From positions 1 to 44,721 of the forward strand of contig JAFGLL010000093.1 of assembly GCA_016928095.1 (NCBI GenBank): a stretch of DNA of 44,721 bases, read 5' to 3'. The notes under the pieces were generated by a model. It made no database searches. It was not told the origin of the DNA and was given only the letters and a program-made list of their open reading frames with translations. Within the stretch, counting starts at the first letter, position 1, and every line of letters begins with the position of its first letter. The position numbers were made by a program, and so were the translations under genes. Positions 6,943 through 15,902 of the stretch are shown here, piece after piece. The DNA comes from Thermoplasmatota archaeon (GTDB lineage Archaea; Thermoplasmatota; Penumbrarchaeia; Penumbrarchaeales; Penumbrarchaeaceae).

Positions 6943-6992
6943 ACCTGGTCCTCGGTTGCGAGACTACATACAGGTTTGTTATTTAAGGGTTA

Positions 6993-9900
6993 TCACCCTC
7001 GGTTATCGGGGAACATCTCGGACAGTATCTCGTCAAGGTCCATTTCCATGTCTGGGTCGTTCTCTCTCGTTTCGCCCTCCATCACTGGGTGATCCCCCTC
7101 CCTGATGAGTGCCCCCTCCACATCGATCGGTGCCGGGGGCACCGGGATGCTTTCATCGGTCCTAACCCTTCTGCCGGGTCTGTTCTTGAAATCCTTCTCG
7201 GAGAGGGCCCTTGCTTCCCGGGGAGCATTCGTCCCCACAGAATCCAATATTCTTTTCTGCCTTCTCTCCTGGACCCTCAAGAACACTCCGTAGATTATCA
7301 GGAAAGAGAAGATCAAAACTATCATTATTATAAAGATGAGGCTGAAGTCCTCGGTGGGTCTGTCCCTGATGTCCACGACCAGCTGATATTCGGTAACACC
7401 GTTCTCCGAATTCCCGTCGTCCACCGTTATGATGACGATGTGCTCACCCTTACTGGCGTCCTCGGGTATCTTCAGTGTGAAATTGGAGAATCCGAATTCG
7501 TATCTGCCGTAGGTCCATTCGACGATGAAACTGAAGTGGAGGTCCCCATCAGGGTCCTCTATCTGCAGATTGATATCCAGATCGCGGCCTCTTGTAGCAT
7601 TGATCCTGGCGGGGGAAAGCACTTTCGGTGGATCGTTGGTCTGAGTCACGTTTATGGTCATTATCAGCTCCACTTCCGGAGTATCCCCGTCGGTGGCGGT
7701 GAAGGTCACGAGATTGGCCCCGAGATATCGATCCGTGGGAAGGACCGTGATGTTGAAGATACTGTTATGACCGCCCGAGACCTTCTCCACATATACCCAG
7801 CTGGTCGAGGTGTTCAACGCAATCTCCTCTGAGTCCACATCGAACAGGGTCATTGTGAAATTGGTCGGTTCGTCCTCTCTTACCTCCTTTATCTTGGATA
7901 TCTGGGGGAATCGGGGGGGATCCGGTACTTCAAGAACCTCCACGAGCACCAGATCGTTCCTGGTCACCGAACCGTCGGTAGCATAGAAGCGGATCGCAGC
8001 CCCCCCTGACCAGTCGATCTCCGGAACGATCTCGAAGGACCGATCCTCCGGGTCCTGTTCCAGAGTGATGTTACCGTACTCGACCTCACCCCATACCTCA
8101 AGCGGTGAAGGGCCGTCCGTATCGACGATCCTTTTCATTGATATCAGGTCCAATCTCTCTCCCTTGTACCTTTCCGTGAACGTCTCGTCCTCCTCGAGGG
8201 TTATCCGATCCATAAGGTCCATCTCCAGTGGATGGTTGACCTTGAGGTCCCTGCTTGCCATGTTATTCAGGCTGTTCGACTCGAGTCTCTGGGGGAATAT
8301 CTCGACCCATGCGGTGAGAACGGGATCGTCGTTGTTTCCCCAGGTGATATTCGTTCGAAAAGTGAGATCTCCAGGGGAAAGGTCTTCGAAGTTCGCGTTC
8401 ATGGGCGATTTGCCGGAGGTGGCATACCAGGTCCAGTATAGGAATATGTGTTCGATGGTCGTATCTCCATTGTTCCTGATGGTGAAGACGGCCTTGAACG
8501 GTTCCCCGTAGACAGGCGGATCGGGCACCAGCACGATCTCATTGTCGATCTGCAGGTCCCAACCCGAGGTGGCTTCGATCGAGCCGATATATGGGAGATA
8601 ACCCTCCTTCGTGGCTACCACCCTCAGCGTTCCAAGCTTGGTGATATCTGGTAGGAGATGGATTGTACCGTTCGATCCGATCCTGACGGAGAGGTACACT
8701 TCAGGGTCGAGAGGATCCGTCACGGTTATCTCCGTTCCAGGGAGCGGTTTTCCGCTGAGGCTGTCCACCACGGTAACGTCGAACCCCTTCTCATGATCGA
8801 ACGTATCCGACACTTGAACGATCATATCCGAAGGTTCGTTCAGCCATATCGGGCCTTCGGGGTCTCCGAGCAGGTTGTAGGCCAGACTGTCAATGTTGAA
8901 TATCTTCGAGAACTGGTCTATATCTATCGTGCGCCCCAGGTCGTATTCCAGATGGAGCTGGTAGTTCCATTTCTGTTTGTACAAGGCCTCTCCAGGTCTG
9001 GGGACGCCATGATAAAGAAGCTTGAAATATTCCTGGGCAAGCCACCAGTTGCCGAAGGAGTAGGTCGAGTTCTGGTCCCCGGGATCGGGTCTGAACTCAC
9101 CGCGATATGTTTCCACGGTGGCACCAATCAGGCAGATCGCTCCTCCGTCCTCGTTCAGCAGCAACCTCTCCATGTTCGTATCGTCGATCTCGTCGAAATC
9201 CGTTGATGCGCAGCTTGAAATGTACACAAGGGGGAGCCGTTCGCCATTTCGGATGGTCTCCGCCATCCCGTAAGTGAAGTGTTCGTCGTAATCCCTATCA
9301 TAGCTCCATCGGCCTCCACCCTCTCCCTTGTAGTTCGTGCAGTTGCCGTTGAAGGGGTCTCCATGGCATGCTATAAGGACGGTGGAAAAACCTGCCTCAT
9401 AATATGAGCCAAAGGATGAACGGTTGAGGGAGTCGAACATCACATTGTAGCCACCGTATTCGATCTGCGGGTAGTCCACAAGTTGGAACGGGGTAACTGT
9501 GGAAGGCAGATCCTCCTTGACCTTCAGGACAAGCTCGTATGCGTTATCCTTGTAGGCGTCATACTGGACGGGGTCGTTGGGGACATCCATCAGGGACCCT
9601 GAAAGCAGCATAGAGCTGGCCCAGGACCCGGGGGGAGGGTCCATCTCGTACGATATCTGCTTCGAGACCATCATCCGGACCTCATCCCGGGTGGAGGCTG
9701 GAAAACGGCCCACATAGACATCCGCAGTGAAGTCCTTCTCCTCGAACTTCTTGTCATCCTCCAGGTAATCCTCACCGTAGATGCCGTTCTGGTTTATATC
9801 CCAGTCCCCCCCTCTCTCCCGGTCAAGACCGGCATAATAGTAATCCGTGGCAACGAAGTTGTCGGGGTCGTCCCTCCCATCTTCGGCCGAACCGTTCACG

Positions 9901-10346
9901 AACACGTATCTCGGAGGTATGATCTCTCCATCCCCGGCAAGGAGCACCCATTCCAGCCCCTGGTTCCTGCCTTTCAGAGCAACCAGGAAATCCCTGATGG
10001 TCTCCGCTCTATCCTTTTCAGGGGCACCGTAGCTGGAGTTGATATCCTCGAGGGAGAAGAAGACGGCTTTCACTCCTTTCTGCGTCTTCCATTCGATGAG
10101 AGGTTTCAGCTCCACTTCGAAAACGGAGGGGCCTATCGCGGCATATTCCAGCTCTTCTATCCTGGGAGCCGGGGACAGTGAGGTCCTGACCGGGAGGTCA
10201 CCTGTTTCCGATCCTTCTATCATAACGGGTGCCTCCCCGGTGATGGTGTGTGTTCCATCGGCTCCCTCGGGGAACGGCATCGGACCGGTTAGCGGTCCGA
10301 CCACCATCAAGAGCATGATCAGATATGCACAGAGCCTGCCTTCCAT
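6993..10346 (-). CDS. Membrane-anchored C25 (gingipain-like) surface peptidase
   Basis: The 1117-residue protein is exported and held by a C-terminal helix. A signal peptide (EGRLCAYLIMLLMVVGPLTG) starts at the ATG at 10346, which has AGAGGT 6 nt upstream. Residues about 60-510 form a caspase-like C25 domain with AGDGEIIPPRYV, YVGRFPA, the catalytic His in ACHGD (about 328) and the catalytic Cys in SSCAS (about 379). Beta-sandwich modules follow: a carboxypeptidase-regulatory-like segment, a CARDB-like segment with NNGDTT, and cadherin-like repeats marked by EDEPTNF and TNDPPKV. The membrane helix, about 1000-1022, is followed by about 95 acidic cytoplasmic residues. It would digest extracellular protein or process surface proteins. 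The cytoplasmic tail is longer than usual. Confidence 0.85.
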   Translation of the reverse strand: MEGRLCAYLIMLLMVVGPLTGPMPFPEGADGTHTITGEAPVMIEGSETGDLPVRTSLSPAPRIEELEYAAIGPSVFEVELKPLIEWKTQKGVKAVFFSLEDINSSYGAPEKDRAETIRDFLVALKGRNQGLEWVLLAGDGEIIPPRYVFVNGSAEDGRDDPDNFVATDYYYAGLDRERGGDWDINQNGIYGEDYLEDDKKFEEKDFTADVYVGRFPASTRDEVRMMVSKQISYEMDPPPGSWASSMLLSGSLMDVPNDPVQYDAYKDNAYELVLKVKEDLPSTVTPFQLVDYPQIEYGGYNVMFDSLNRSSFGSYYEAGFSTVLIACHGDPFNGNCTNYKGEGGGRWSYDRDYDEHFTYGMAETIRNGERLPLVYISSCASTDFDEIDDTNMERLLLNEDGGAICLIGATVETYRGEFRPDPGDQNSTYSFGNWWLAQEYFKLLYHGVPRPGEALYKQKWNYQLHLEYDLGRTIDIDQFSKIFNIDSLAYNLLGDPEGPIWLNEPSDMIVQVSDTFDHEKGFDVTVVDSLSGKPLPGTEITVTDPLDPEVYLSVRIGSNGTIHLLPDITKLGTLRVVATKEGYLPYIGSIEATSGWDLQIDNEIVLVPDPPVYGEPFKAVFTIRNNGDTTIEHIFLYWTWYATSGKSPMNANFEDLSPGDLTFRTNITWGNNDDPVLTAWVEIFPQRLESNSLNNMASRDLKVNHPLEMDLMDRITLEEDETFTERYKGERLDLISMKRIVDTDGPSPLEVWGEVEYGNITLEQDPEDRSFEIVPEIDWSGGAAIRFYATDGSVTRNDLVLVEVLEVPDPPRFPQISKIKEVREDEPTNFTMTLFDVDSEEIALNTSTSWVYVEKVSGGHNSIFNITVLPTDRYLGANLVTFTATDGDTPEVELIMTINVTQTNDPPKVLSPARINATRGRDLDINLQIEDPDGDLHFSFIVEWTYGRYEFGFSNFTLKIPEDASKGEHIVIITVDDGNSENGVTEYQLVVDIRDRPTEDFSLIFIIMIVLIFSFLIIYGVFLRVQERRQKRILDSVGTNAPREARALSEKDFKNRPGRRVRTDESIPVPPAPIDVEGALIREGDHPVMEGETRENDPDMEMDLDEILSEMFPDNRG

Positions 10347-10412
10347 ATGTGGACCTCTTTCATGATGGAACCTCACAGCTTCGACAAATAATTAACGGTC
10401 ATTTGCTGTCAT

Positions 10413-10443
10413 ATGAGCAATGGCGCTCATCCTTTATTATATA
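10413..10443. promoter_or_regulatory. Divergent promoter with palindrome beside a TATA box
   Basis: TTTATTATATA (10433-10443) is a strong TATA element about 27 nt before the GTG at 10466, fitting a leaderless start. Directly upstream is ATGAGC-N6-GCTCAT (10413-10418 with 10425-10430), positioned where a regulator could block or recruit TBP/TFB. The protease gene starts 66 nt away on the other strand, so the site could affect both. Confidence 0.5.
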
Positions 10444-10465
10444 TGCAAAGACAATTACACATCCG

Positions 10466-11710
10466 GTGGGATATAGGAGCAGCACTATTGAGAGTGCAAG
10501 ATTCCAGAAGCTTGGAGTTGTGGTCCTTGCAGGTAATACCAAGGTCAGGAGGATGATGGGCAGGAGGAAGAGAAAGGGGCTCTTCTTAAGGGTCCGGAAC
10601 CCGTCATACTGGCTGGCAACAAGGGAAGAACTTGAATCCGGATTTTCATCCAAGATAAATCAGGACGATTACATAGTGGGGGAGAACAAATCCCTCCTTT
10701 TCCTTCATCCGGACCTGATATCTCAGAAGAACCTGAACTTCTTCAAGAGGGTCCTTTACTTTGCCGGAAAGACCGGGGACCGTTTCTACAGGAGGAACAA
10801 GAAGGACCTGCTTGAGTACCTTTCAAAGGAGGGCAGGTCGGCAATATACATGGTGGTAAAGACCCTTCTGGGGTCCGAAAGTGTGGATCCTGATCGGATA
10901 ATCATTGTCGGTCCACAGGTCCAACTGGAGCGGGAACTTAGGGGTAATGGGATCTGCAATGTGACGATGGTCGAGCAGGGAAGCTCCCTCGGGGAGAACA
11001 TACAGAGGGGCAAGAAGGAGCTTGACAGGAAAGGTTACAGCGGAGCATATTTTCTGGTAGTGGGGGGTGACGTTCCCATGATATCCAACGCCTCGATATC
11101 GGATTTCCTGGAATCTGCAGCGGAACGTGGAGGGGAACCGGATATATTCTTTGGCATGGGATCCAGGCAGGAGATGGGTGTGTTCATCTCCGAGCATGGA
11201 CTCGACCATATGGGCAAGGTCGGTCCGAACAGACCCGCAAAAGGCAACTTCAACAAGTTCGGCATTCCCCTTGTGGACGACCTGGGGATATTCGGTCAAA
11301 GGATGACGAGGGTGAACATGATGATGGGGAATCTCTTCCTCTACCGGAGCAGATCGGTCGACAGCGGTTTCATCAACAGGTTCTATTCGGTCAGGAAGAT
11401 GTTCGCCAACCCTTTCACGCTACCATATCTGGCCATGCACTGGGCACGCCCTCTCTTCAGAGCATCGAGGTGGAGATTGACCCTCTCCGAGGCCGAAAGG
11501 ACCTTCAAGGAAAGGACCGGGATCGAACTGAGGTTATGCACGGTCCATCCGGAGATAGCGCTCGACATGGATTCCTATACCGACCTGAGGAGATTATCGA
11601 CACTTAAATACCATCGTGACGGCGAGACAATGGACCTCGAGCTCAGTTTCAAGGAGTATTTGAGAAAGAACAAAAGGAAGAGGAAGGAGCAGAGGAAGAA
11701 GGACAGGTAA
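10466..11710 (+). CDS. Nucleotidyltransferase-fold protein (GT-A/MobA-like), divergent
   Basis: The product is about 414 residues from a GTG at 10466, placed 27 nt after a TATA box; further upstream starts would read into the promoter. The signs of a nucleotidyltransferase fold are LGVVVLAGNT near the N-terminus, RIIIVGPQVQLERELRG, and YFLVVGGDVPMIS with the Asp that would bind the metal-nucleotide. About 80 residues separate the VVLAG strand from AIYMVVKTLL, far more than in MobA or sugar-1-phosphate transferases. The C-terminal 80 residues are basic and end with a Lys/Arg-rich tail (KNKRKRKEQRKKDR). NTP-transferase activity is inferred; the substrate is unknown. It runs ahead of the unrecognised gene at 11774. 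Confidence 0.6.
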   Translation: MGYRSSTIESARFQKLGVVVLAGNTKVRRMMGRRKRKGLFLRVRNPSYWLATREELESGFSSKINQDDYIVGENKSLLFLHPDLISQKNLNFFKRVLYFAGKTGDRFYRRNKKDLLEYLSKEGRSAIYMVVKTLLGSESVDPDRIIIVGPQVQLERELRGNGICNVTMVEQGSSLGENIQRGKKELDRKGYSGAYFLVVGGDVPMISNASISDFLESAAERGGEPDIFFGMGSRQEMGVFISEHGLDHMGKVGPNRPAKGNFNKFGIPLVDDLGIFGQRMTRVNMMMGNLFLYRSRSVDSGFINRFYSVRKMFANPFTLPYLAMHWARPLFRASRWRLTLSEAERTFKERTGIELRLCTVHPEIALDMDSYTDLRRLSTLKYHRDGETMDLELSFKEYLRKNKRKRKEQRKKDR

Positions 11711-11773
11711 AGCGGTCAATGACCGTCCCCACGCAGCACAAACCTTCTAACCTTATCCTGCATTTCCCCCTTG

Positions 11774-13135
11774 ATGAAAGGCCTGAGGCTTTCCGACAGG
11801 GTGAGGGGGTCCGAGTTCTGTCGGTTCGAGAGATCGCTGCTCTTCGATCCTGCCCTCAAGGATGCTGGTTTCGTTTCCTATCTGGGGACAAGGACGTTCA
11901 GGCTGATGAAGTCCAAATTCACGGATATGGATTCCGGTCGCATATACGTCCTGCCACCGGAGATGACGATCTCTCCGGCCGAGGGCAGCTTCGTCCAGGT
12001 GGAAGTGGATGGTCTGTACCGCGATATCCATTTGGAGACGAGGGCCGATGTCCCGGGTCCTGTTTGGGATGCCACCACCTATGCCGAGGTCGGAGCGGTC
12101 AAGGAAGAGAGGGTCCCTCTTCCCCCTCCAACCCTACCTGTCGATGAGTTCCTAGACAGGGTTTCCCGATCATGGAAGGATCCGGAAGAGGACCATCTGG
12201 AGTACATCATCGCTCTGCTGATGGTCAGCTCACCAAGGTCGATAATGGGGGGTGGCGGCCTTGGTTCCGAAGGAATTCAGAGGGAGAGGGGGCTGTTAAA
12301 AGGGTCCAGTCGGGACCTGGCAAACACCATTCTTTCCCAGCTTCCCGTGGAATTCAGGACAGGCGGCACCTCGCAATACAAATATTCGAAGATCGAGGGT
12401 GTTCATGATATCAGGCTTATCCGGAGCGGCAGGATCAACGAGAACTGCTATTCCCTGGTCCCGGAAAGGATATCCGGACCATTGATGGAAAGAAGGGTCC
12501 CCATACAGCTGCCGTTCGTGGTCAGGAACGCCGAGTATCGAGGTCGGGAACCCGAGATCGACCTGGATGTACTGGATTACCAGCTTTCCGGTCTATATCT
12601 CCCCCCACCCCCTGAAAAGCTTCAGGAAAAGATATACAAGGATATCATGGACAGACTCCGACAGGAAGAGTTTTGGGATATACCCTGTATCGGTGAGATC
12701 GACAGGACCGCGGGTCCAAAGATCGGTCTTGCCCTTTCCCGCCTCTTTATCGGCAGAAGTTTCGATGGGAAAGGTTACAGAGCGTCCAGGACCGAACGGT
12801 CCGGGGTAGTGGGCCTCATAAAGAACATCCTGAGTTACGGTTTCGAGAACCTGAGGCTCAAGTTGAAAGAGGAGGACTATCTGCGTTCCAGAAGGTCCGA
12901 GCCATGGAGGGACAGGTTGAAACCTCTCGACAAGGAGATATACGTTCAACTCCGGACATTCCATGAGGAACAGGGTCTGGACGAGATACCACGCGGATCG
13001 ATCCTGCCCGGTGTCAGCCAGCACAGGATAGACGCATCACTTGACAGGTTGAACAGGTACGGTTACATACTGCTTCTGAAGAACGGTGCCATAATCAAGC
13101 TGGTCCTCTCCCTGGAGCCCGAGGATATACCATGA
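11774..13135 (+). CDS. Hypothetical protein, 453 residues, probable winged-helix C-terminus
   Basis: I do not recognise this protein. From the ATG at 11774 (a TTG lies one codon before) it has no signal peptide or membrane segment. Residues about 1-110 are beta-rich with the phrase RIYVLPPEMTISPAEGSF, residues about 120-220 helical, and there is a glycine cluster (MGGGGLGSEG). The last 90 residues (KPLDKEIYVQLRTFHEEQGL to IIKLVLSLEPEDIP) look like a winged helix: two helices, a recognition-like segment HRIDASLDRLNRYGYI, and two strands. A nucleic-acid role is therefore possible but unproved. It follows the nucleotidyltransferase gene by 63 nt. Its stop abuts the stop of the ATP-grasp gene with no base between. 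Confidence 0.65.
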   Translation: MKGLRLSDRVRGSEFCRFERSLLFDPALKDAGFVSYLGTRTFRLMKSKFTDMDSGRIYVLPPEMTISPAEGSFVQVEVDGLYRDIHLETRADVPGPVWDATTYAEVGAVKEERVPLPPPTLPVDEFLDRVSRSWKDPEEDHLEYIIALLMVSSPRSIMGGGGLGSEGIQRERGLLKGSSRDLANTILSQLPVEFRTGGTSQYKYSKIEGVHDIRLIRSGRINENCYSLVPERISGPLMERRVPIQLPFVVRNAEYRGREPEIDLDVLDYQLSGLYLPPPPEKLQEKIYKDIMDRLRQEEFWDIPCIGEIDRTAGPKIGLALSRLFIGRSFDGKGYRASRTERSGVVGLIKNILSYGFENLRLKLKEEDYLRSRRSEPWRDRLKPLDKEIYVQLRTFHEEQGLDEIPRGSILPGVSQHRIDASLDRLNRYGYILLLKNGAIIKLVLSLEPEDIP

Positions 13136-14239
13136 TCACTCCTCCGCCTCTAGGCTCTCTGAAGTGGGCTTTTTTCTCCATCCGGCGGCATCCCAGTTCC
13201 TGGAAAGCTCGGACTTGAGCCCCGGGCCGATCAGGGCGGGATCCATCTTGTTCTTCCTTATGTATCTCTCGACCCATCTGATCCTTCTCTTCATTCCGGC
13301 ACCATTGGCGTTCTGGATCTCCAATCCCGGACGTTTGTTGACCTCCAGGACGACCACGCCTCTACCCTCCGCCAATGTTAGATCGACTCCGACGAAACCC
13401 ATACCCATGCAGCTGGCTGCTTCGGATGCCTTCTCAAGTATCTCTTCCCACATGTTGAAGCGGAAGCCGACCAGGGTCTTCCCCGACATGGGGTGTCTCT
13501 TGATATTCCTCCTGAGGAAGGTCGCCGATATTATCCTGCCGTCCGAGATGGATATCCCCGCTCCTATTGCGCCCTGATGGATGTTGGCCCTTCCCCCGGA
13601 GACCTTCGTGGGAAGTCTTGTCATCGCCATGATGGGGAATCCCTTGAATGCCACGATCCTGATATCCAGAAGTCCGGGTGTATGAAGCTCCCGAAGCTTC
13701 CTGCTGATCACAAGCCTCTCCTCTACCAGTGCCCGGTCCGGTTCATTCCTGGTATATTCCCCGTCAAGCACCCTCTTGGCATGGCGAAGGATATAGCCCC
13801 CATCCACTCCTTGACCCGATGTCAGGATATATCTTTGCGCCGCCCTCCCGTGAACGACAAGTACACCTGAACCGCCGTGTCCTTTTGCCGGTTTTACAAC
13901 GAAACGACCATCGGACCCCTTCATCCATCTGGAAAAGCTATCGAGGTCCTCCTCGTTCTCCAGGACCATGAATGTCTCCGGGATCGGGACACCGGCTTCC
14001 CTGAGCCTGATCTTCTCCTCCACCTTGTCAAGGGTCTCCATGAGCTCCTTTGGATTGTACCTGTCGATCAGGGTCTTCCAGTTCTCCTTCGTCAGTATGT
14101 CGCTCATACCATACCAGGAGGTCGGCAGTCTGCCCTCATGCTCTATCCTCAATTTCTTCTGGACCTGCTTGAACCTGTTGGTCCGTCTCCTGAAGGAAAA
14201 AATAGGCGGTCTCGCCGTAGTGGAGGTCCTGTTTGCCAA
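13136..14239 (-). CDS. ATP-grasp ligase, alpha-L-glutamate ligase-related
   Basis: This 367-residue protein belongs to the ATP-grasp group related to RimK and sugar-transfer-associated ATP-grasp proteins. Such enzymes activate a carboxylate with ATP and join it to an amine. Evidence is the ATP-binding loop VVKPAKGHGGSGV at about 114-126, VEERLV, and the metal-site segment ending VLEVNKRPGLEIQNANG, where Glu and Asn coordinate magnesium. RANIHQGAIGAGI is also typical. The TTG at 14239 is used because GGAGG lies 8 nt upstream. It is the last gene of the minus-strand array, 66 nt after AMP phosphorylase. The amine acceptor is unknown. Confidence 0.8.
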   Translation of the reverse strand: MANRTSTTARPPIFSFRRRTNRFKQVQKKLRIEHEGRLPTSWYGMSDILTKENWKTLIDRYNPKELMETLDKVEEKIRLREAGVPIPETFMVLENEEDLDSFSRWMKGSDGRFVVKPAKGHGGSGVLVVHGRAAQRYILTSGQGVDGGYILRHAKRVLDGEYTRNEPDRALVEERLVISRKLRELHTPGLLDIRIVAFKGFPIMAMTRLPTKVSGGRANIHQGAIGAGISISDGRIISATFLRRNIKRHPMSGKTLVGFRFNMWEEILEKASEAASCMGMGFVGVDLTLAEGRGVVVLEVNKRPGLEIQNANGAGMKRRIRWVERYIRKNKMDPALIGPGLKSELSRNWDAAGWRKKPTSESLEAEE

Positions 14240-14305
14240 TGGTCATCCTCCCTTTATGTTCGCGCCCCCATATTACAGATGAGTGCCATAAACCATTCCG
14301 TCATT

Positions 14306-15880
14306 TCACTGGACCGTATGTATGACCTTCTCCCCCGGTACTATCTCCAGTACCATCCCCTCGATCTGGAATGGAGAGAGCTTCTGGGCTGTTGTCACAG
14401 CCATTTTCAGCTTCTGCTCGTTGCTTGAGAATATCCTGAAAAGCACATCTCCCCTGTCGACCTGATGACCGTTCTTCCTCTCCAGAACGATGCCGCCGAG
14501 CTTGTCGTGCGGACATCCCGCGGCCCTTGCGATCCTGACCATGGATTTGTTATTGATCGAGGATACGTAGCCTCTCTGGTTCGAGAGGACCTCGGCCGAG
14601 TACTTACCTACAGGGACATCCTCCGAGGTGATATCCCTTATCTCGGTGCCCTGTGCTTCTATGATCTCCCTGAACTTGCGGAGGGCCGATCCATCATTGA
14701 GGAGTTCGTCCGCCCTCTCCTTCCCGTCCCCGGAATAACCGCTCATTTCCAGTAGGATGCCCGCAAGAGAGGTGGCTTTCTCGACCGCCGATGAGGAGGG
14801 AGGGGCTCCCTCGAGTATCTGAAGTGCTTCCTTGCATTCCAGGGCTGGCCCGATGTTCCTGCCGACCGGTTGACCTCCGAAGGTAATGGCACACTGGATA
14901 TGGATACCTATCTGCTCACCGATGTCCATGAAATCACGGGCATACCTCCTTGCAAGGTCCAGCGACTTGACCTTTGTATGTGGCCCGGTGGGTATGTCCA
15001 TGAGGACATGGTCAGCTCCGACAGCCTTTTTCTTGGCAAGGACGGAAGCTATGACCTGGGAGTAAGGATCTATGGAAAGCGGGTACTCCGCTCTTATGAT
15101 GATGTCATCGGCCGGAGCGATGTTCACCCCACCCCCCCAGGCGATCGTTCCGCCCACACTCTCCGTTATCTCCTTGATCCTCCATCCGGGAATGGTAACG
15201 TTCGCTACGGTCTCCAGTATGTCGGCCGTTCCGCCTGCCGAGGAGATCGCCCTTGAGCACGTCTTCGGAATATAGAGTCCTGCTGCTGCCACTATCGGAA
15301 CCACGAGCAATGTCACTTTGTTACCCGGAACACCTCCGACCGAGTGAAAATCGAAGATCGGCTCGACATCGAGGTCTATGATCTCCCCGTTATCGACCAT
15401 GGCCAGCGTGAGGTCCTTGATCTCCTTATTGGTGAGAGGGTGCATGTAGGTGGATGTGACGAAGGCAGAGAGCTCCACGTCGGAAAGCCGGTGGTTCGTT
15501 ATCTCCTCGGTCAGGATGTTTATCTCCTCCGTGGTCAGCACAATATTGTCCAACCTCTTCTTGATGATCTCTATGGACCGGGGTTTCGTGACAGGAACAA
15601 GTCGTATCTGGTCACCGTCAGAGACCCCCAGGGTCTTTCTTCCCTTGTTCAACATCCCGACCTCGTTACCCTTGACCACCGAATCGGTCAGCTCGACGAT
15701 AGCTATCAGATTCGCCTCACCGCTGGACACCTTTACACGGTCAAGGGACCTCAGACCGAGCATCACGGCATCGGACCTGTTCATGATCAGGGTATACTCC
15801 CCCGTTTCCAGGTCTATCTCCCTTACCATGAAGTCCGATGGTGTTCCTGCGGCATCCGGTTCTTTATCGTTCTTTGTCAT
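14306..15880 (-). CDS. deoA: AMP phosphorylase
   Basis: This 524-residue enzyme splits AMP (also CMP, UMP) with phosphate into the base and ribose 1,5-bisphosphate, the first step of the archaeal nucleotide-salvage route. It has an N-terminal beta domain of about 85 residues, absent in bacterial thymidine phosphorylase. The conserved core HSVGGVPGNKVT, TCSRAISSAGGTADILE and GGGVNIAPADD follows, and QLQ-type C-terminal domain strands near GYVSSINNKSM. The usual length is about 500, so the N-terminus is slightly extended. The ATG at 15880 has GAGG 7 nt upstream. The next enzyme, ribose-1,5-bisphosphate isomerase, lies directly upstream in the same operon. The symbol follows common archaeal annotation; this is not the bacterial thymidine enzyme. 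Confidence 0.95.
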   Translation of the reverse strand: MTKNDKEPDAAGTPSDFMVREIDLETGEYTLIMNRSDAVMLGLRSLDRVKVSSGEANLIAIVELTDSVVKGNEVGMLNKGRKTLGVSDGDQIRLVPVTKPRSIEIIKKRLDNIVLTTEEINILTEEITNHRLSDVELSAFVTSTYMHPLTNKEIKDLTLAMVDNGEIIDLDVEPIFDFHSVGGVPGNKVTLLVVPIVAAAGLYIPKTCSRAISSAGGTADILETVANVTIPGWRIKEITESVGGTIAWGGGVNIAPADDIIIRAEYPLSIDPYSQVIASVLAKKKAVGADHVLMDIPTGPHTKVKSLDLARRYARDFMDIGEQIGIHIQCAITFGGQPVGRNIGPALECKEALQILEGAPPSSSAVEKATSLAGILLEMSGYSGDGKERADELLNDGSALRKFREIIEAQGTEIRDITSEDVPVGKYSAEVLSNQRGYVSSINNKSMVRIARAAGCPHDKLGGIVLERKNGHQVDRGDVLFRIFSSNEQKLKMAVTTAQKLSPFQIEGMVLEIVPGEKVIHTVQ

Positions 15881-15902
15881 TTACATTCCTCTGATGGCCT
15901 GA

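Noticed and set aside
7089-7832. Plus-strand frame of 247 codons inside the C25 protease gene
   Set aside because: It is an antisense shadow of a protein with clear domain structure.
11719-12147. Plus-strand frame overlapping the start of the 453-residue protein
   Set aside because: It is a different frame with Arg/Gly/Pro-rich sequence; the longer frame continues far beyond and looks like a normal protein.
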